Origin: GCA-2726865 sp050053595
GTDB lineage: Archaea; Thermoproteota; Bathyarchaeia; TCS64
NCBI GenBank assembly: GCA_050053595.1
Contig: JASFTK010000001.1
Coordinates: 30,143 to 94,142, forward strand
Reading direction: 5' to 3'
DNA length: 64,000 nt
In this document: piece by piece, positions 8,454 to 16,493 of the stretch
Position numbering within the stretch: the first letter of the stretch is position 1
Layout: each line of letters begins with the position of its first letter
The notes under the pieces: model-generated
What the model saw: only the letters and a program-made list of their open reading frames with translations
What the model was told of the DNA's origin: nothing
Database searches by the model: none
Position numbers and translations under genes: made by a program

Positions 8454-9029
8454 TCAGGCATTCAGCATCAGCATTGCAGCACCATTCACTACAGCATGAC
8501 CCACGACGCACCCTAGGATGCTCCGGGTTCTGAGGAAGACAATGCCGTTCAGGAATCCTAGGAGGAATACCGGTATCAGGAGGAGGGGGAACCCCGCTCT
8601 GACATGTCCATGATGGACCGCCGTGAAAAGGGCGGTCTGTATGAGGTTAAGGGCGAGATTTCGGGTTGAAAGCACTGCCCCCTTATCTGAATAATATCCG
8701 AGGAAGAACCCCCTGTAAGCCACCTCCTCATAGACCGGGTACCAGACTATATCCGTAAATATAGCCCAAGCCACAATGGGCTTTGCCCTCAACATCTGAT
8801 AGGTGAGGTGGATGGGGTAGTAAGCTATCAGCACCAAGAGAGCGGCGATGAGCCCCAATATGAGAGATGGGGGTATTGCCTCGGTACTGAGACCCGTATG
8901 GGAGAGTTCCTCCTTCAAGACCGCCTTGACGAAGAGTAGCGGTAGGAGGATTAGGGGATAGAAAGACCCGTTGAGCCAGAGGGCCAGGAACACCAGCGCG
9001 GCCAGAATCCTCTCTGTTGACGGATCCAA
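8454..9029 (-). CDS. CPBP-family intramembrane glutamic endopeptidase
   Basis: 191 residues with about six membrane segments. Family motifs are present: EEVAYRGFFLG (EExxxR, motif 1, ~residue 94), HHGHVRAG (motif 2) and GHAVVNGA (motif 3). This is the fold of Rce1/Abi proteases, which cut prenylated proteins or peptides within the membrane. Start is a TTG with a perfect 7-bp hairpin just upstream (9040-9058). Bacterial relatives mature or give immunity to peptides, but no bacteriocin gene is visible here. Confidence 0.88.
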   Translation of the reverse strand: MDPSTERILAALVFLALWLNGSFYPLILLPLLFVKAVLKEELSHTGLSTEAIPPSLILGLIAALLVLIAYYPIHLTYQMLRAKPIVAWAIFTDIVWYPVYEEVAYRGFFLGYYSDKGAVLSTRNLALNLIQTALFTAVHHGHVRAGFPLLLIPVFLLGFLNGIVFLRTRSILGCVVGHAVVNGAAMLMLNA

Positions 9030-9039
9030 TATCAGATGA

Positions 9040-9058
9040 CCCCACTCTCTCAGTGGGG
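9040..9058 (-). repeat. Perfect inverted repeat upstream of the CPBP protease
   Basis: CCCCACT and AGTGGGG, separated by CTCTC, lie 10-29 bases before the TTG start and just downstream of an A/T-rich box (9063-9073). The position fits an operator at the transcription start, or an RNA hairpin in the 5' leader. Confidence 0.6.
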
Positions 9059-9066
9059 ATCCTTTT

Positions 9067-9073
9067 AAAAAAA
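9067..9073 (-). terminator. T-run terminator after the hydroxyisobutyrate dehydrogenase
   Basis: Seven Ts on the minus strand, 15 bases after the stop of the gene at 9088-9972. The same tract (ttttttaaaagg) may also act as TATA element for the CPBP gene. Confidence 0.5.
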
Positions 9074-9087
9074 CCCGAGGGAAGGGG

Positions 9088-9972
9088 TTAGACCAGCTTC
9101 TCGCCGGCGATCTTTTCGACCGCCTTGATGACGGCCTGGGTCCCCTTCTGTGTCAAGTCCTCAGCCTCGAGGCTCCTGTACATCTGGTGGACGACCGAGG
9201 TCTCTATCAGGGGCATCTTGACTTCTGCCGCTGCCTCCATTATGAGCCTCAGATCCTTGAGGTAGTCCTTGATCTTGAAGCCTGGCTCCATGTCACCCTT
9301 GAGCAGCCTCGCGCCGTTGTTGGTCAGCTGCCAGCTCCCTGCTGCACCGCCTGAGACCGCTGCGTGACATTTCTCAAGGTCCGCTCCAGACTTCTTGGCG
9401 AACATCAGAGCCTCGGCGACCCCCAGCATTGCGGTTCCCACCAGGATCTGGTTGACCAGCTTCACGGTCTGGCCCATCCCATTGCCTCCGACGTGGGTTA
9501 TCGTCTTCCCCATCGCCTCGAAGACGGGGAGGGCTTCATTGAAAGTCTCCGGGTCCCCACCGACCATGATGCTCAGGGTGCCGTTCTGGGCGCCGATGGC
9601 CCCACCGCTAACAGGGGCGTCCAGCATCCTTACGCCCTTCTCTCCAAGCCTCTCCGCGATATCCCTCGTAACCGCCGGGGAGATAGTGCTCATATCGATG
9701 ACGATATCACCGGTACTGGCCCCATGTATCACCCCCTTGGAGCCCATGATGACCTCCTCGACATCAGGGGAGTCAGTGACAATTGATAGGATAATCTCCG
9801 AGGCCTCTGCCACCTCCTTGGGGGAGGCGGCAGCCTTGGCCCCCGCTTCGACGAGGGGGTCCATCTTAGAAGCCGTCCTATTCCAGACTGTGACGGGGAA
9901 ACCCGCCTTGATCAGATTCATGGACATGCCGCTGCCCATGAGCCCGAGCCCAATAAAACCTATTTTCTTCAA
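9088..9972 (-). CDS. 3-hydroxyisobutyrate / tartronate-semialdehyde-type dehydrogenase
   Basis: 294 residues, the normal family length. N-terminal Rossmann site GFIGLGLMGSGMSMNLIKAG, substrate loop DAPVSGGAIGAQNGTLSI (~121) and the catalytic lysine in GMGQTVKLVNQ (~172) define the beta-hydroxyacid dehydrogenase family. The FxxWNRT stretch (VTVWNRTASK) after the second strand suggests NADPH preference. Likely roles are valine breakdown (3-hydroxyisobutyrate) or reduction of 2-hydroxy-3-oxopropionate. Single-gene unit with its own T-run terminator. Confidence 0.9.
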   Translation of the reverse strand: MKKIGFIGLGLMGSGMSMNLIKAGFPVTVWNRTASKMDPLVEAGAKAAASPKEVAEASEIILSIVTDSPDVEEVIMGSKGVIHGASTGDIVIDMSTISPAVTRDIAERLGEKGVRMLDAPVSGGAIGAQNGTLSIMVGGDPETFNEALPVFEAMGKTITHVGGNGMGQTVKLVNQILVGTAMLGVAEALMFAKKSGADLEKCHAAVSGGAAGSWQLTNNGARLLKGDMEPGFKIKDYLKDLRLIMEAAAEVKMPLIETSVVHQMYRSLEAEDLTQKGTQAVIKAVEKIAGEKLV

Positions 9973-10017
9973 TTTCTCTCGGGGAATAATCCACCCCTAG
10001 CAAGAAAATTCTTTCGC

Positions 10018-10437
10018 CTAGCGACCGACAGTCTTCTTCAGTATGAGCAAGTAATGGTTACCTGCTAGTCCCAGAAGGATCAGGGCTATGCCGATCACGA
10101 GCATTGTGTTAGCCTTCCTAGGGTTGTTTGTGACCTTTGTACTCCTATAAGAGACCAAGAGGCCCCCAACCATGAAAAAAGTGAGGATCATGCTCACGAT
10201 GCTCTCGTTGATAGTCTGCTCACCTATCAAGGGGTGAATTGCAATCCAACTCCCACCCGGACCCGGGACGATGGACGGGGGGTTGTCGAGGATATCGTAG
10301 ATGCCCCCGCCGGCGATGAAGGCTGTAAAAACGACCATAATGATGGCGACTGTGGTGGCGGATATCCTCGGGAGTCGCCTACTGCCTCTACTCAGGTCGT
10401 CGATGAACCTCTTCAGCCGTTCTCCAATTGATGGGAT
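10018..10437 (-). CDS. OSTC/Ost3-like oligosaccharyltransferase-associated membrane protein
   Basis: A protein of ~140 residues with three to four membrane spans. The segment ending IAGGGIYDILDNPPS, followed by a loop and EQTINESIVSMILTFFMVGG, resembles eukaryotic OSTC/Ost3/Ost6 C-terminal domains (GGxIYDxIxEPPS...ES...F.MGG, from memory). The only ATG in frame (10338) lies inside the first hydrophobic segment; the frame continues upstream through GERLKRFIDDLSRG... to a TAG at 10452 without ATG/GTG/TTG. A TATA box (10481-10486) and GGAGG eight bases before an ATC at 10437 suggest initiation there. Function by homology: partner of the STT3 glycosyltransferase in the membrane. Confidence 0.65.
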   Translation of the reverse strand: MPSIGERLKRFIDDLSRGSRRLPRISATTVAIIMVVFTAFIAGGGIYDILDNPPSIVPGPGGSWIAIHPLIGEQTINESIVSMILTFFMVGGLLVSYRSTKVTNNPRKANTMLVIGIALILLGLAGNHYLLILKKTVGR

Positions 10438-10480
10438 CCCAACAGCCTCCTATCAGGGATGTACTCATGTGACCTCCGGG

Positions 10481-10486
10481 ATATAT
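10481..10486 (-). promoter_or_regulatory. TATA box for the OSTC-like gene
   Basis: atatat read on the minus strand is centred 46 bases before the proposed ATC start. The predicted transcript would begin near 10456, downstream of the out-of-frame ATG at 10468. Confidence 0.5.
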
Positions 10487-10568
10487 GGTTTTTTACGATC
10501 CAACAACCCCTTCACCTCCGGACAACCCTTTAAATCTAGGTCCTACGGAGGATATCGGGGACGAAGGT

Positions 10569-10748
10569 ATGCCACAAAGGGTCACGTGCGCCGAGTGCAA
10601 CCATCTGCTCTACGAAGGGGATATCCTGAAATCACCTCAGGACATCATAAAAAAATACGACGGCCGATGCCCGGAATGCAACCGTGAGCTCAACTTCGAC
10701 AGCACAGGCGTAAGCATCTCCCCCTACACCGAAAACGACAACAACTGA
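10569..10748 (+). CDS. Small two-CxxC zinc-ribbon protein
   Basis: 59 residues: CAEC near the N-terminus (residue ~7), CPEC ~31 residues later, then a polar tail. This is a classic archaeal zinc-ribbon micro-protein. I chose the ATG at 10569 because a TATA-like tttaaatc lies ~38 bases before it and the cysteine motif starts immediately after; the frame is open further 5' but low in protein character. It is divergent from the OSTC-like gene. Function unknown; such ribbons often bind RNA, DNA or polymerase. Confidence 0.8.
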   Translation: MPQRVTCAECNHLLYEGDILKSPQDIIKKYDGRCPECNRELNFDSTGVSISPYTENDNN

Positions 10749-11062
10749 GACAGACAGACCTAAAGACCGGGGAGAGCAGGGTAAGGTCATACCCGACGAG
10801 AGGGGGCGTAAACTAGCGCCAATTACTCTAGACCGGTTAACGAATATTTCGTGTGTGATTAGACACCCTCACTGAATAATGAATCTGGACTGAACATACT
10901 TGAAGCCCTGTTTCTCCTATAACCTGTTTTTCAGCACTTTTTGAGTCTAATAAGATATTTAGGCGCTTGGTTTGTACTTTTCTAGGACAATAATGCCGCT
11001 CACCATCGGCTTACACTAAAAAGCTTATATTTATCGTGTTTGTAGAGGTGCCGAAAACTGGG
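10749..11062 (+). other. AT-rich intergenic region with promoter of the MFS gene
   Basis: About 310 bases with no supported gene. The 3' end holds a clear TATA box (aagcttatattta, 11021-11033). No repeat or RNA fold stands out. Confidence 0.5.
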
Positions 11063-12346
11063 ATGTCGGCTCCCTCATTGCGTGAACGCCTTAAAGACAT
11101 GTATTTCGGCTGGTACACCGTGCTCGCCGGTGCCATCATCGCCTGCTGGGGATATGGGAGCTGGTATTATGGGATGAGCGCTCTTTTCACCCCCCTTATC
11201 GCCGAGTATGGATGGACCCGGGCTCAGCTCTCGGCAGCCTTCAGCATGCGTAGCATCGAGGGGGGCTTGGAGGGCCCCATCGGGGGTATGCTCATCGATA
11301 GATATGGCCCCAAGAAGATCACAATCATCTCCACGATCATCGCCAGCCTCGGGCTCCTCCTGGTTCTCTTCGTCCGTGACATCTGGCAGTTCGTCATAGT
11401 TTGGGGTTTCGTTGTGAGCCTGGGCTTCAACCTCGGGCTCTATGACACTGTGAACGCAGCTGTGGCGAAGTGGTTCGTGAGGAAAAGAGGGCGGGCGATC
11501 TCCTTGGTGACCATCGGAGGGGGTCTTGGAGCTCCTGTCGTGGTCCCCGTGATGACGTGGATTATCGTCAACTACGGTTGGAGGTCGGCGTTGATCTTCG
11601 TGTCCCTCTCAACCCTCGTTATCTGTCTACCCCTCGCGTGGTTCTGGATGAAAGATCATCCCCCAGAGCACTACGGGCTGCTCCCTGATGGGGACACCGT
11701 GATAAAGACCTCCGACGTGGAGGATAATGACCGGGAGAACGCCATCGAGGAGTATGAGTTCACCCCCAAACAGGCCCTCAGGACCCGCTCGTTCTGGACT
11801 ATGCTCATCGCCTTCGCCCTCAATGGAGGCATCCTAGCCATGGTAACGATGCACCAGATGCCCTACCTTGAGGACATAGGCATCGATCCTCTTGCAGCGG
11901 CAGGCGTGTTAGGGTTGATGGCTACCATGAGCCTCCCCGGCAGGGTCGTATTCGCGTGGGTGGGGGACCGATGGGGGGAGAGGAGAGCCCTGATGCTCGG
12001 ATATGCACTGAAGACCGTGGGCCTCCTGATCTGGACGACAGCCCGGACCATCCCCCAGATAATGGTGTTCGTCGTCCTCTTTGGCCTGGGATACGGGGGA
12101 ACCATCCCCGTCCAAACCTCCCTCAGGGCCAGTTTCTTCGGCAGGAAGGCGTACGCCACCATCACAGGCTACACCACCTTTTTCACGGCACTCACCAACA
12201 TCGTATACCCCATCTTCGCTGGCTGGACCTATGATGTAACGGGGAGCTACACGGACGCCTTCCTGATAATTGCAGGGCTCCAGGCCCTAGCCATAGTCTT
12301 CATGTACCTGGCCAAGAAACCACAGCCCCCACCCTCTGATCCCTAA
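11063..12346 (+). CDS. MFS transporter, monocarboxylate/oxalate-formate type
   Basis: 427 residues and 12 membrane segments in two halves of six, divided by a charged loop (PDGDTVIKTSDVEDNDRENA). The opening YFGWYTVLAGAIIACWGYGSWYYG and loop DRYGPKK match the monocarboxylate-porter/OFA subgroup. The ATG at 11063 sits ~36 bases after the TATA box; a GTG at 11036 in frame is an alternative. The next gene, convergent, is a D-aminoacylase, so export or import of an organic or amino acid is likely. Substrate not determinable. Confidence 0.85.
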   Translation: MSAPSLRERLKDMYFGWYTVLAGAIIACWGYGSWYYGMSALFTPLIAEYGWTRAQLSAAFSMRSIEGGLEGPIGGMLIDRYGPKKITIISTIIASLGLLLVLFVRDIWQFVIVWGFVVSLGFNLGLYDTVNAAVAKWFVRKRGRAISLVTIGGGLGAPVVVPVMTWIIVNYGWRSALIFVSLSTLVICLPLAWFWMKDHPPEHYGLLPDGDTVIKTSDVEDNDRENAIEEYEFTPKQALRTRSFWTMLIAFALNGGILAMVTMHQMPYLEDIGIDPLAAAGVLGLMATMSLPGRVVFAWVGDRWGERRALMLGYALKTVGLLIWTTARTIPQIMVFVVLFGLGYGGTIPVQTSLRASFFGRKAYATITGYTTFFTALTNIVYPIFAGWTYDVTGSYTDAFLIIAGLQALAIVFMYLAKKPQPPPSDP

Positions 12347-12420
12347 GCAGATTAGCCAAGAAAGCAGGGGGAGATGGGCCTCATAAGAATGAGCAGTAAG
12401 GTCCCTGATTAGGACCGTCC

Positions 12421-14202
12421 TCACTCCGTCTGTTCCCTGCGCAGCACCTTGCCGGGTCTCACACCTGTATGTTGGGCGTCCTTGACGACGAGGATCCCGT
12501 TCACGATGACATGCTCGATCCCCTCAGGGTAGCGTCTCGGGTTCAATTGGTCCCCTTTATCGGTTACCTTCCGGGGATCCAGTACTACGATGTCTGCGTA
12601 GCCGCCCTTCTTTAGGGTCCCTCGGCCTTGGAGGCTGAACTTCTGTGCGGGGAGGCTGGTGACCTTCCTGATCGCCTCCTCCAAGCTGAGGGCTCCCGTC
12701 TCCCTGTAGGCTCTCCTGAGATACCGCGGGAACCCTCCATAGCTGTTCTCGTTGGGCAGATACCATGGCGGGTGTCGGCTCTCCCACTTGTCGTCGACTG
12801 CGAAGGTGTCGATGCCTACCATCCCCTCGGGGTGCTGCATGAACCTGAGCTTGACCCAGTCGTCTCCTCTATCCCTGACCGCCTTGGTTGAGGGGTCCTC
12901 AGAGAGGATTTCCATCAGGGCGTCGAGGGGCTCAACCCCCCTCTCCTCAGCGACCTCCGCCACAGTCTTACCGACGCAATCCTCGGCCTCAGACTCGACG
13001 ATCTCCCTCATCCCCGCCCAGTTGGGAGTGATATTCGGGTTGAGGCGGTACCACTTCCCCGCCCAGATAGCCTCTTTGATCTCCTCCCTGAAGTCCTTCA
13101 TCTTCAGTGCCTCGGCGAACTGCTCTAAGCTCCCGGATATCTTGAGCCACGGGGCCAGGGTGCCTGCAAGCCAGGGACTGGTGTATATCCCCCCGGTTGA
13201 GTGATGGGGGATGAGATCAAAGTTGACATCGATCTCCTCCTCCCGGGCGTCGTCGACGAGCTTGAGTGTCGCCCTCACCGCAGCCTCTTTCATCAGATCG
13301 TTGTCGCCGGGGGTGACATCATAGAGGGAGCCCAGATGGGAGACCTGTACCGGGATACCTGCTTTCCGGCCTATGTCTATAGCCTCGAGTACCCCCTCCG
13401 TCTTGACAGGGGGGAACTCCCCGGGTCTCCGGGCCTTCCTGTGACCCGTCCGGAGGCTATGGCTGGCGTAAACACCGCCGTATCCGGCCGCTACTTTGGC
13501 GCAGGCGAAGAGTTCTTCAAATCCTGCCCATATCCCTGGATCATAGTCCCGGCCCACACTTATGCCCCTGCACCCGTCTTGCATCGCCCTCTCTACATGC
13601 TCTCCCATCTCCTGGACCTCCTGTTCCGTAGCTTCTCGTTTGAAGTCGGCGCCCATTACTAAGCTGCGGATATCACCGTGACCGACCAAAGGGACATAAT
13701 TGGCGCTGATCCCTCCCTTCTCTACCCTCTTGAAGAACTCTCCCAGGGTATGCCAGTCTATCTCCCATCCATAAAGCTCCTTGTGCCGGGCGTTGACCTC
13801 GTCACGGGGGAGGAGACAATCCTTGTAGTACATCCGGGGGGCAATATCCGTCCATAGGTCGGTGAGAACCCAGGGGAGCCCTATCATGTCCCCGAAGGGG
13901 CCAGGGCTGTCCCCGCATTGCCCCCCGATGAAGGTGGTTATCCCCTGCCTCACGAAACCGGGGGCCTCGGGATAGTAGAGGATGCTGAGATCCCCGTGGT
14001 TGTGAACATCGATGAACCCTGGGCAGACCACCAGCCCCTCAGCGTCGATAATGGTCTTGGCGTCGGCCTTGATCTCTCCCTCCACCTTGCCGAGGGCTGA
14101 GATCAGCTCTCCCTTTACGGAGAGGGCGCCATTGTAGGCTGATCCGCCTGTACCGTCGACTATGTTTGCGTTCTTGATGAGGATGTCTAACTCTTCGGCC
14201 AT
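12421..14202 (-). CDS. N-acyl-D-amino-acid deacylase family amidohydrolase (paralog 2)
   Basis: 593 residues, collinear with the protein at 2508-4283 (same order of motifs) but well diverged. Metal-site elements: DVHNHGDL (HxH), GGQCGDSPGPFG (Cys), YASHSLRTG (His), QVSHLGSL (His) and MVGIDTFAVD (Asp). The second residue of the HxH and the loop after GQCG differ from paralog 1, suggesting a different side-chain or acyl preference. It begins MAEELDILIKNANIVDGTGG and ends with the usual KKGGYADIVVLDPRKV sandwich strand. Convergent with an MFS carrier that may move its substrate (inference). Confidence 0.88.
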   Translation of the reverse strand: MAEELDILIKNANIVDGTGGSAYNGALSVKGELISALGKVEGEIKADAKTIIDAEGLVVCPGFIDVHNHGDLSILYYPEAPGFVRQGITTFIGGQCGDSPGPFGDMIGLPWVLTDLWTDIAPRMYYKDCLLPRDEVNARHKELYGWEIDWHTLGEFFKRVEKGGISANYVPLVGHGDIRSLVMGADFKREATEQEVQEMGEHVERAMQDGCRGISVGRDYDPGIWAGFEELFACAKVAAGYGGVYASHSLRTGHRKARRPGEFPPVKTEGVLEAIDIGRKAGIPVQVSHLGSLYDVTPGDNDLMKEAAVRATLKLVDDAREEEIDVNFDLIPHHSTGGIYTSPWLAGTLAPWLKISGSLEQFAEALKMKDFREEIKEAIWAGKWYRLNPNITPNWAGMREIVESEAEDCVGKTVAEVAEERGVEPLDALMEILSEDPSTKAVRDRGDDWVKLRFMQHPEGMVGIDTFAVDDKWESRHPPWYLPNENSYGGFPRYLRRAYRETGALSLEEAIRKVTSLPAQKFSLQGRGTLKKGGYADIVVLDPRKVTDKGDQLNPRRYPEGIEHVIVNGILVVKDAQHTGVRPGKVLRREQTE

Positions 14203-14277
14203 CTCAATCGAGGATAAATGAGCGGAGGAGCGCTTAACCTTTAGGGAGCTCAGGTCCAGACGGTGAGGCGTATCAGC

Positions 14278-14667
14278 TCATTCTTGGACCAGATGCATCT
14301 CGACCCCGTCGGGATCCCTGAAGAAGACAGTCGTCCGGTCTCCTCTACCAGGGATCTTCCTAGGGGGAGAGATGAACTCTATCTTGTCTTTGAGCCTCTC
14401 ATACATATCACCCACATCCTCGACGCTGAAACCGATATGCCTGAAGCCGAGGTCTGTCAGCCTCCTCGGAGGTTGGATGGTCTCCTTCCCCTCAGGGAGG
14501 TTCATTAACTCGATCTTGGTCGACCCTAACCTCAGAACGGCGACTCTATCTTTAGGTCTCTGTATGGTCTCCAGATGCTTGAAGCCCAGTAGCTTGTAGA
14601 ACCCAATTGAGCGTTCAAGGTCCTTAACAACGATGAGGATGTGGTCGAGAAGACTAGGCGCAGTCAT
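14278..14667 (-). CDS. VOC-superfamily (glyoxalase-like) metalloprotein
   Basis: 129 residues with two beta-alpha-beta-beta-beta modules: DHILIVVKDLERSIGFYKLLGF and RHIGFSVEDVGDMYERLKD. Potential metal ligands are the His in LLDHILIV, Glu in STKIELMNL, His in FRHIGFSV and the Glu of GVEMHLVQE, the set used by methylmalonyl-CoA epimerase and lactoylglutathione lyase relatives. Exact reaction unknown. Same direction as, and 264 bases after, the MlrC-type gene, with a possible 31-residue membrane peptide between. Confidence 0.85.
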   Translation of the reverse strand: MTAPSLLDHILIVVKDLERSIGFYKLLGFKHLETIQRPKDRVAVLRLGSTKIELMNLPEGKETIQPPRRLTDLGFRHIGFSVEDVGDMYERLKDKIEFISPPRKIPGRGDRTTVFFRDPDGVEMHLVQE

Positions 14668-14754
14668 GTTGATCGTTCATCAAAGCCCTATTATGCTTTA
14701 AACGATATCTCTCCCAGCCCGGCCACCTCAGGGATATCGCGTAGATAACTATCA

Positions 14755-14847
14755 CTATAGGCGGATCAGGTAGCTCCCTAGCAACATTAGTAGTATGAGG
14801 ACCACGACAAGCTTCTTCAGGATGGTTATGGTTCTGTGGCTGGGTAT
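14755..14847 (-). CDS. Possible 31-residue single-pass membrane peptide with ATA start
   Basis: Frame from an ATA at 14847 to TAG at 14755: a short basic head (PSHRTITILKK), one strongly hydrophobic span (LVVVLILLMLLGSYLI) and RL at the end. A TATA-like tract (14881-14890, minus strand) lies ~38 bases before and a purine run, GAGAGGAAGAGAAG, directly precedes the ATA. There is no ATG/GTG/TTG between the in-frame TGA at 14860 and an internal GTG at 14805. It may be a real micro-protein or chance; homologs would decide. Confidence 0.3.
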   Translation of the reverse strand: MPSHRTITILKKLVVVLILLMLLGSYLIRL

Positions 14848-14931
14848 CTTCTCTTCCTCTCATTCAGGGGGTTTGCGATATCTTAAAAAAGTTTGAGGAG
14901 GGTCTGGACGTCCACACTCCCAAGCTTGGTC

Positions 14932-16416
14932 CTATCTCTCCCATTTCTCGCCTATAGGGTAGATGCCCCACGGGAGGTTTTCATAGTCCAGGGTGCTCAG
15001 GTCAGCCGGGCCCAAGCCGGGGGGGTCAATAGGGTAGTCGACGGTGGACCAGGTGTCCCAATAAGCCTTGTGATGGACCCGACTTTTTATCTCGACGATC
15101 TCAAGGCTGTCTACATCGATGCCGATTGTCTTCAACGGATCAGCGCTCATGGGAGCGTAGAGCTTCTCCGTGACAACTATGTGGCGGTTTTCCCCGATGT
15201 CTAGGCTCGCGATGAGGTCGATCTCCTGCTGGGCGCCCCGCCTCATAGGACCTGTCTCGACCCACTCCGCTGGGCCAAGATGCTCGATGACGCCTGTGAC
15301 GGTGACGGGGTTTCCAGATATCTGATGGAGCCACCCGCCTATGGTGACGGTGACCGTGTCACCCACCTTGTGGTTCTCCTTCAACTCCTCCAAGACCTTG
15401 GGGTCGGCAATACCGGTGGAGCACCAGTTCTTGGCCCCCTGCTCTATCAGCTCCTTTAGGATGTGGGTGCCGTCCCCGAGGCGGTCGTCATGGTAGGCGA
15501 TGACCACAGGCATCTCCCCCCTCTCAACCATCCCGATGACCTCCGCAACCCCTTCCGCTGCCTTGGGTAAGCTCCGGGTCAGGGCCTCCCTGAGACTCCA
15601 GACGAGGTCACTGAGGTCCTGGGCTGCCTCCTCTGCAAGAGCACGGTCGCCATCGGTGACGACAAAGACGGAGACCCCAACATCGGGGACGTCGGCATAG
15701 GCGTAGCCCGGGGCGACGGACGCGCAGTAGGCTCCTTTTTCCTCCCATTCCCTGCAGCGGTCGTAGACGGTCTTCATGGGATGGTAGCCGCTGGCTTGGA
15801 AGACGCTGGCACAGACTACACCTGGCCTCCTGTGGGCCATGGCGGGTTTAAAGTTGCCTCGGATGGTCTCGACCATACACCGGGCGGCAGTGACCCCGAC
15901 GTCGTGGGTGTCAAGGTGGGGGTATGTCTTGAGGATGAAGACGCCATCTACCGCGTTGGCGAGTTCGATGTCCTCGTTGGCGTGGAGGTCTAGGGTGACC
16001 ATGATGGGTATTTTCCCTACCACTTTCCTGACTCTGCGGGCGAGCTCCGCCTCTGGTCGGGGGACCCCTGTGACTGCCATGGCGCCGTGGAGGGCCAAGA
16101 GCACCCCATCTAGCTTCCCAGCCCCCTTCAGGCGGTCCATTATCCTCCCCGAGATGACGTCGAAGGACTCCGTGGTGTTCCAGCTCCCGTATCCCGTTGT
16201 AGCAGGCCAGCTGGTCCTGATAATGCCGACGAGCTCGACGTCCTCCGCCGCCTCCGCGACCTCCTTGTACCCGGTGAGATACCCTTTCCCTTCCCCCTCC
16301 GTGTCGAGAGTCTCTTCCCCATACTTTATCCCGCCCTTCTCCCAGAGTTCCAGGGTGGAGATCTCAGGGCAGAAAGTGCAGGTCTCATGAGAATAGTTTA
16401 CCACTGCGATCCTCAA
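14932..16416 (-). CDS. mlrC: MlrC-type M81 metallopeptidase (microcystinase C-like)
   Basis: 494 residues. Begins RIAVVNYSHETCTFCP, as in the M81/DUF1485 family. Zinc-site elements are present: ALHGAM (~residue 107), TLDLHAN (Asp and His, ~140) and the His of LDTHDVG (~167). The C-terminal half is the MlrC C-domain (VIAYHDDRLGDGTHILKELIEQG). Known members open linear microcystin-derived peptides with D- and iso-linked residues, and most relatives probably cut other unusual peptides. It fits the nearby D-aminoacylases. A TTG start is used; no transporter is in the same unit. Confidence 0.85.
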   Translation of the reverse strand: MRIAVVNYSHETCTFCPEISTLELWEKGGIKYGEETLDTEGEGKGYLTGYKEVAEAAEDVELVGIIRTSWPATTGYGSWNTTESFDVISGRIMDRLKGAGKLDGVLLALHGAMAVTGVPRPEAELARRVRKVVGKIPIMVTLDLHANEDIELANAVDGVFILKTYPHLDTHDVGVTAARCMVETIRGNFKPAMAHRRPGVVCASVFQASGYHPMKTVYDRCREWEEKGAYCASVAPGYAYADVPDVGVSVFVVTDGDRALAEEAAQDLSDLVWSLREALTRSLPKAAEGVAEVIGMVERGEMPVVIAYHDDRLGDGTHILKELIEQGAKNWCSTGIADPKVLEELKENHKVGDTVTVTIGGWLHQISGNPVTVTGVIEHLGPAEWVETGPMRRGAQQEIDLIASLDIGENRHIVVTEKLYAPMSADPLKTIGIDVDSLEIVEIKSRVHHKAYWDTWSTVDYPIDPPGLGPADLSTLDYENLPWGIYPIGEKWER

Positions 16417-16493
16417 ATTTCAAACCTCTTGATGTGTTTCTGTCTCCTGATATATTAGGATGTGGAGCCCGCTACTTGAGGGCACCCTCCCAG

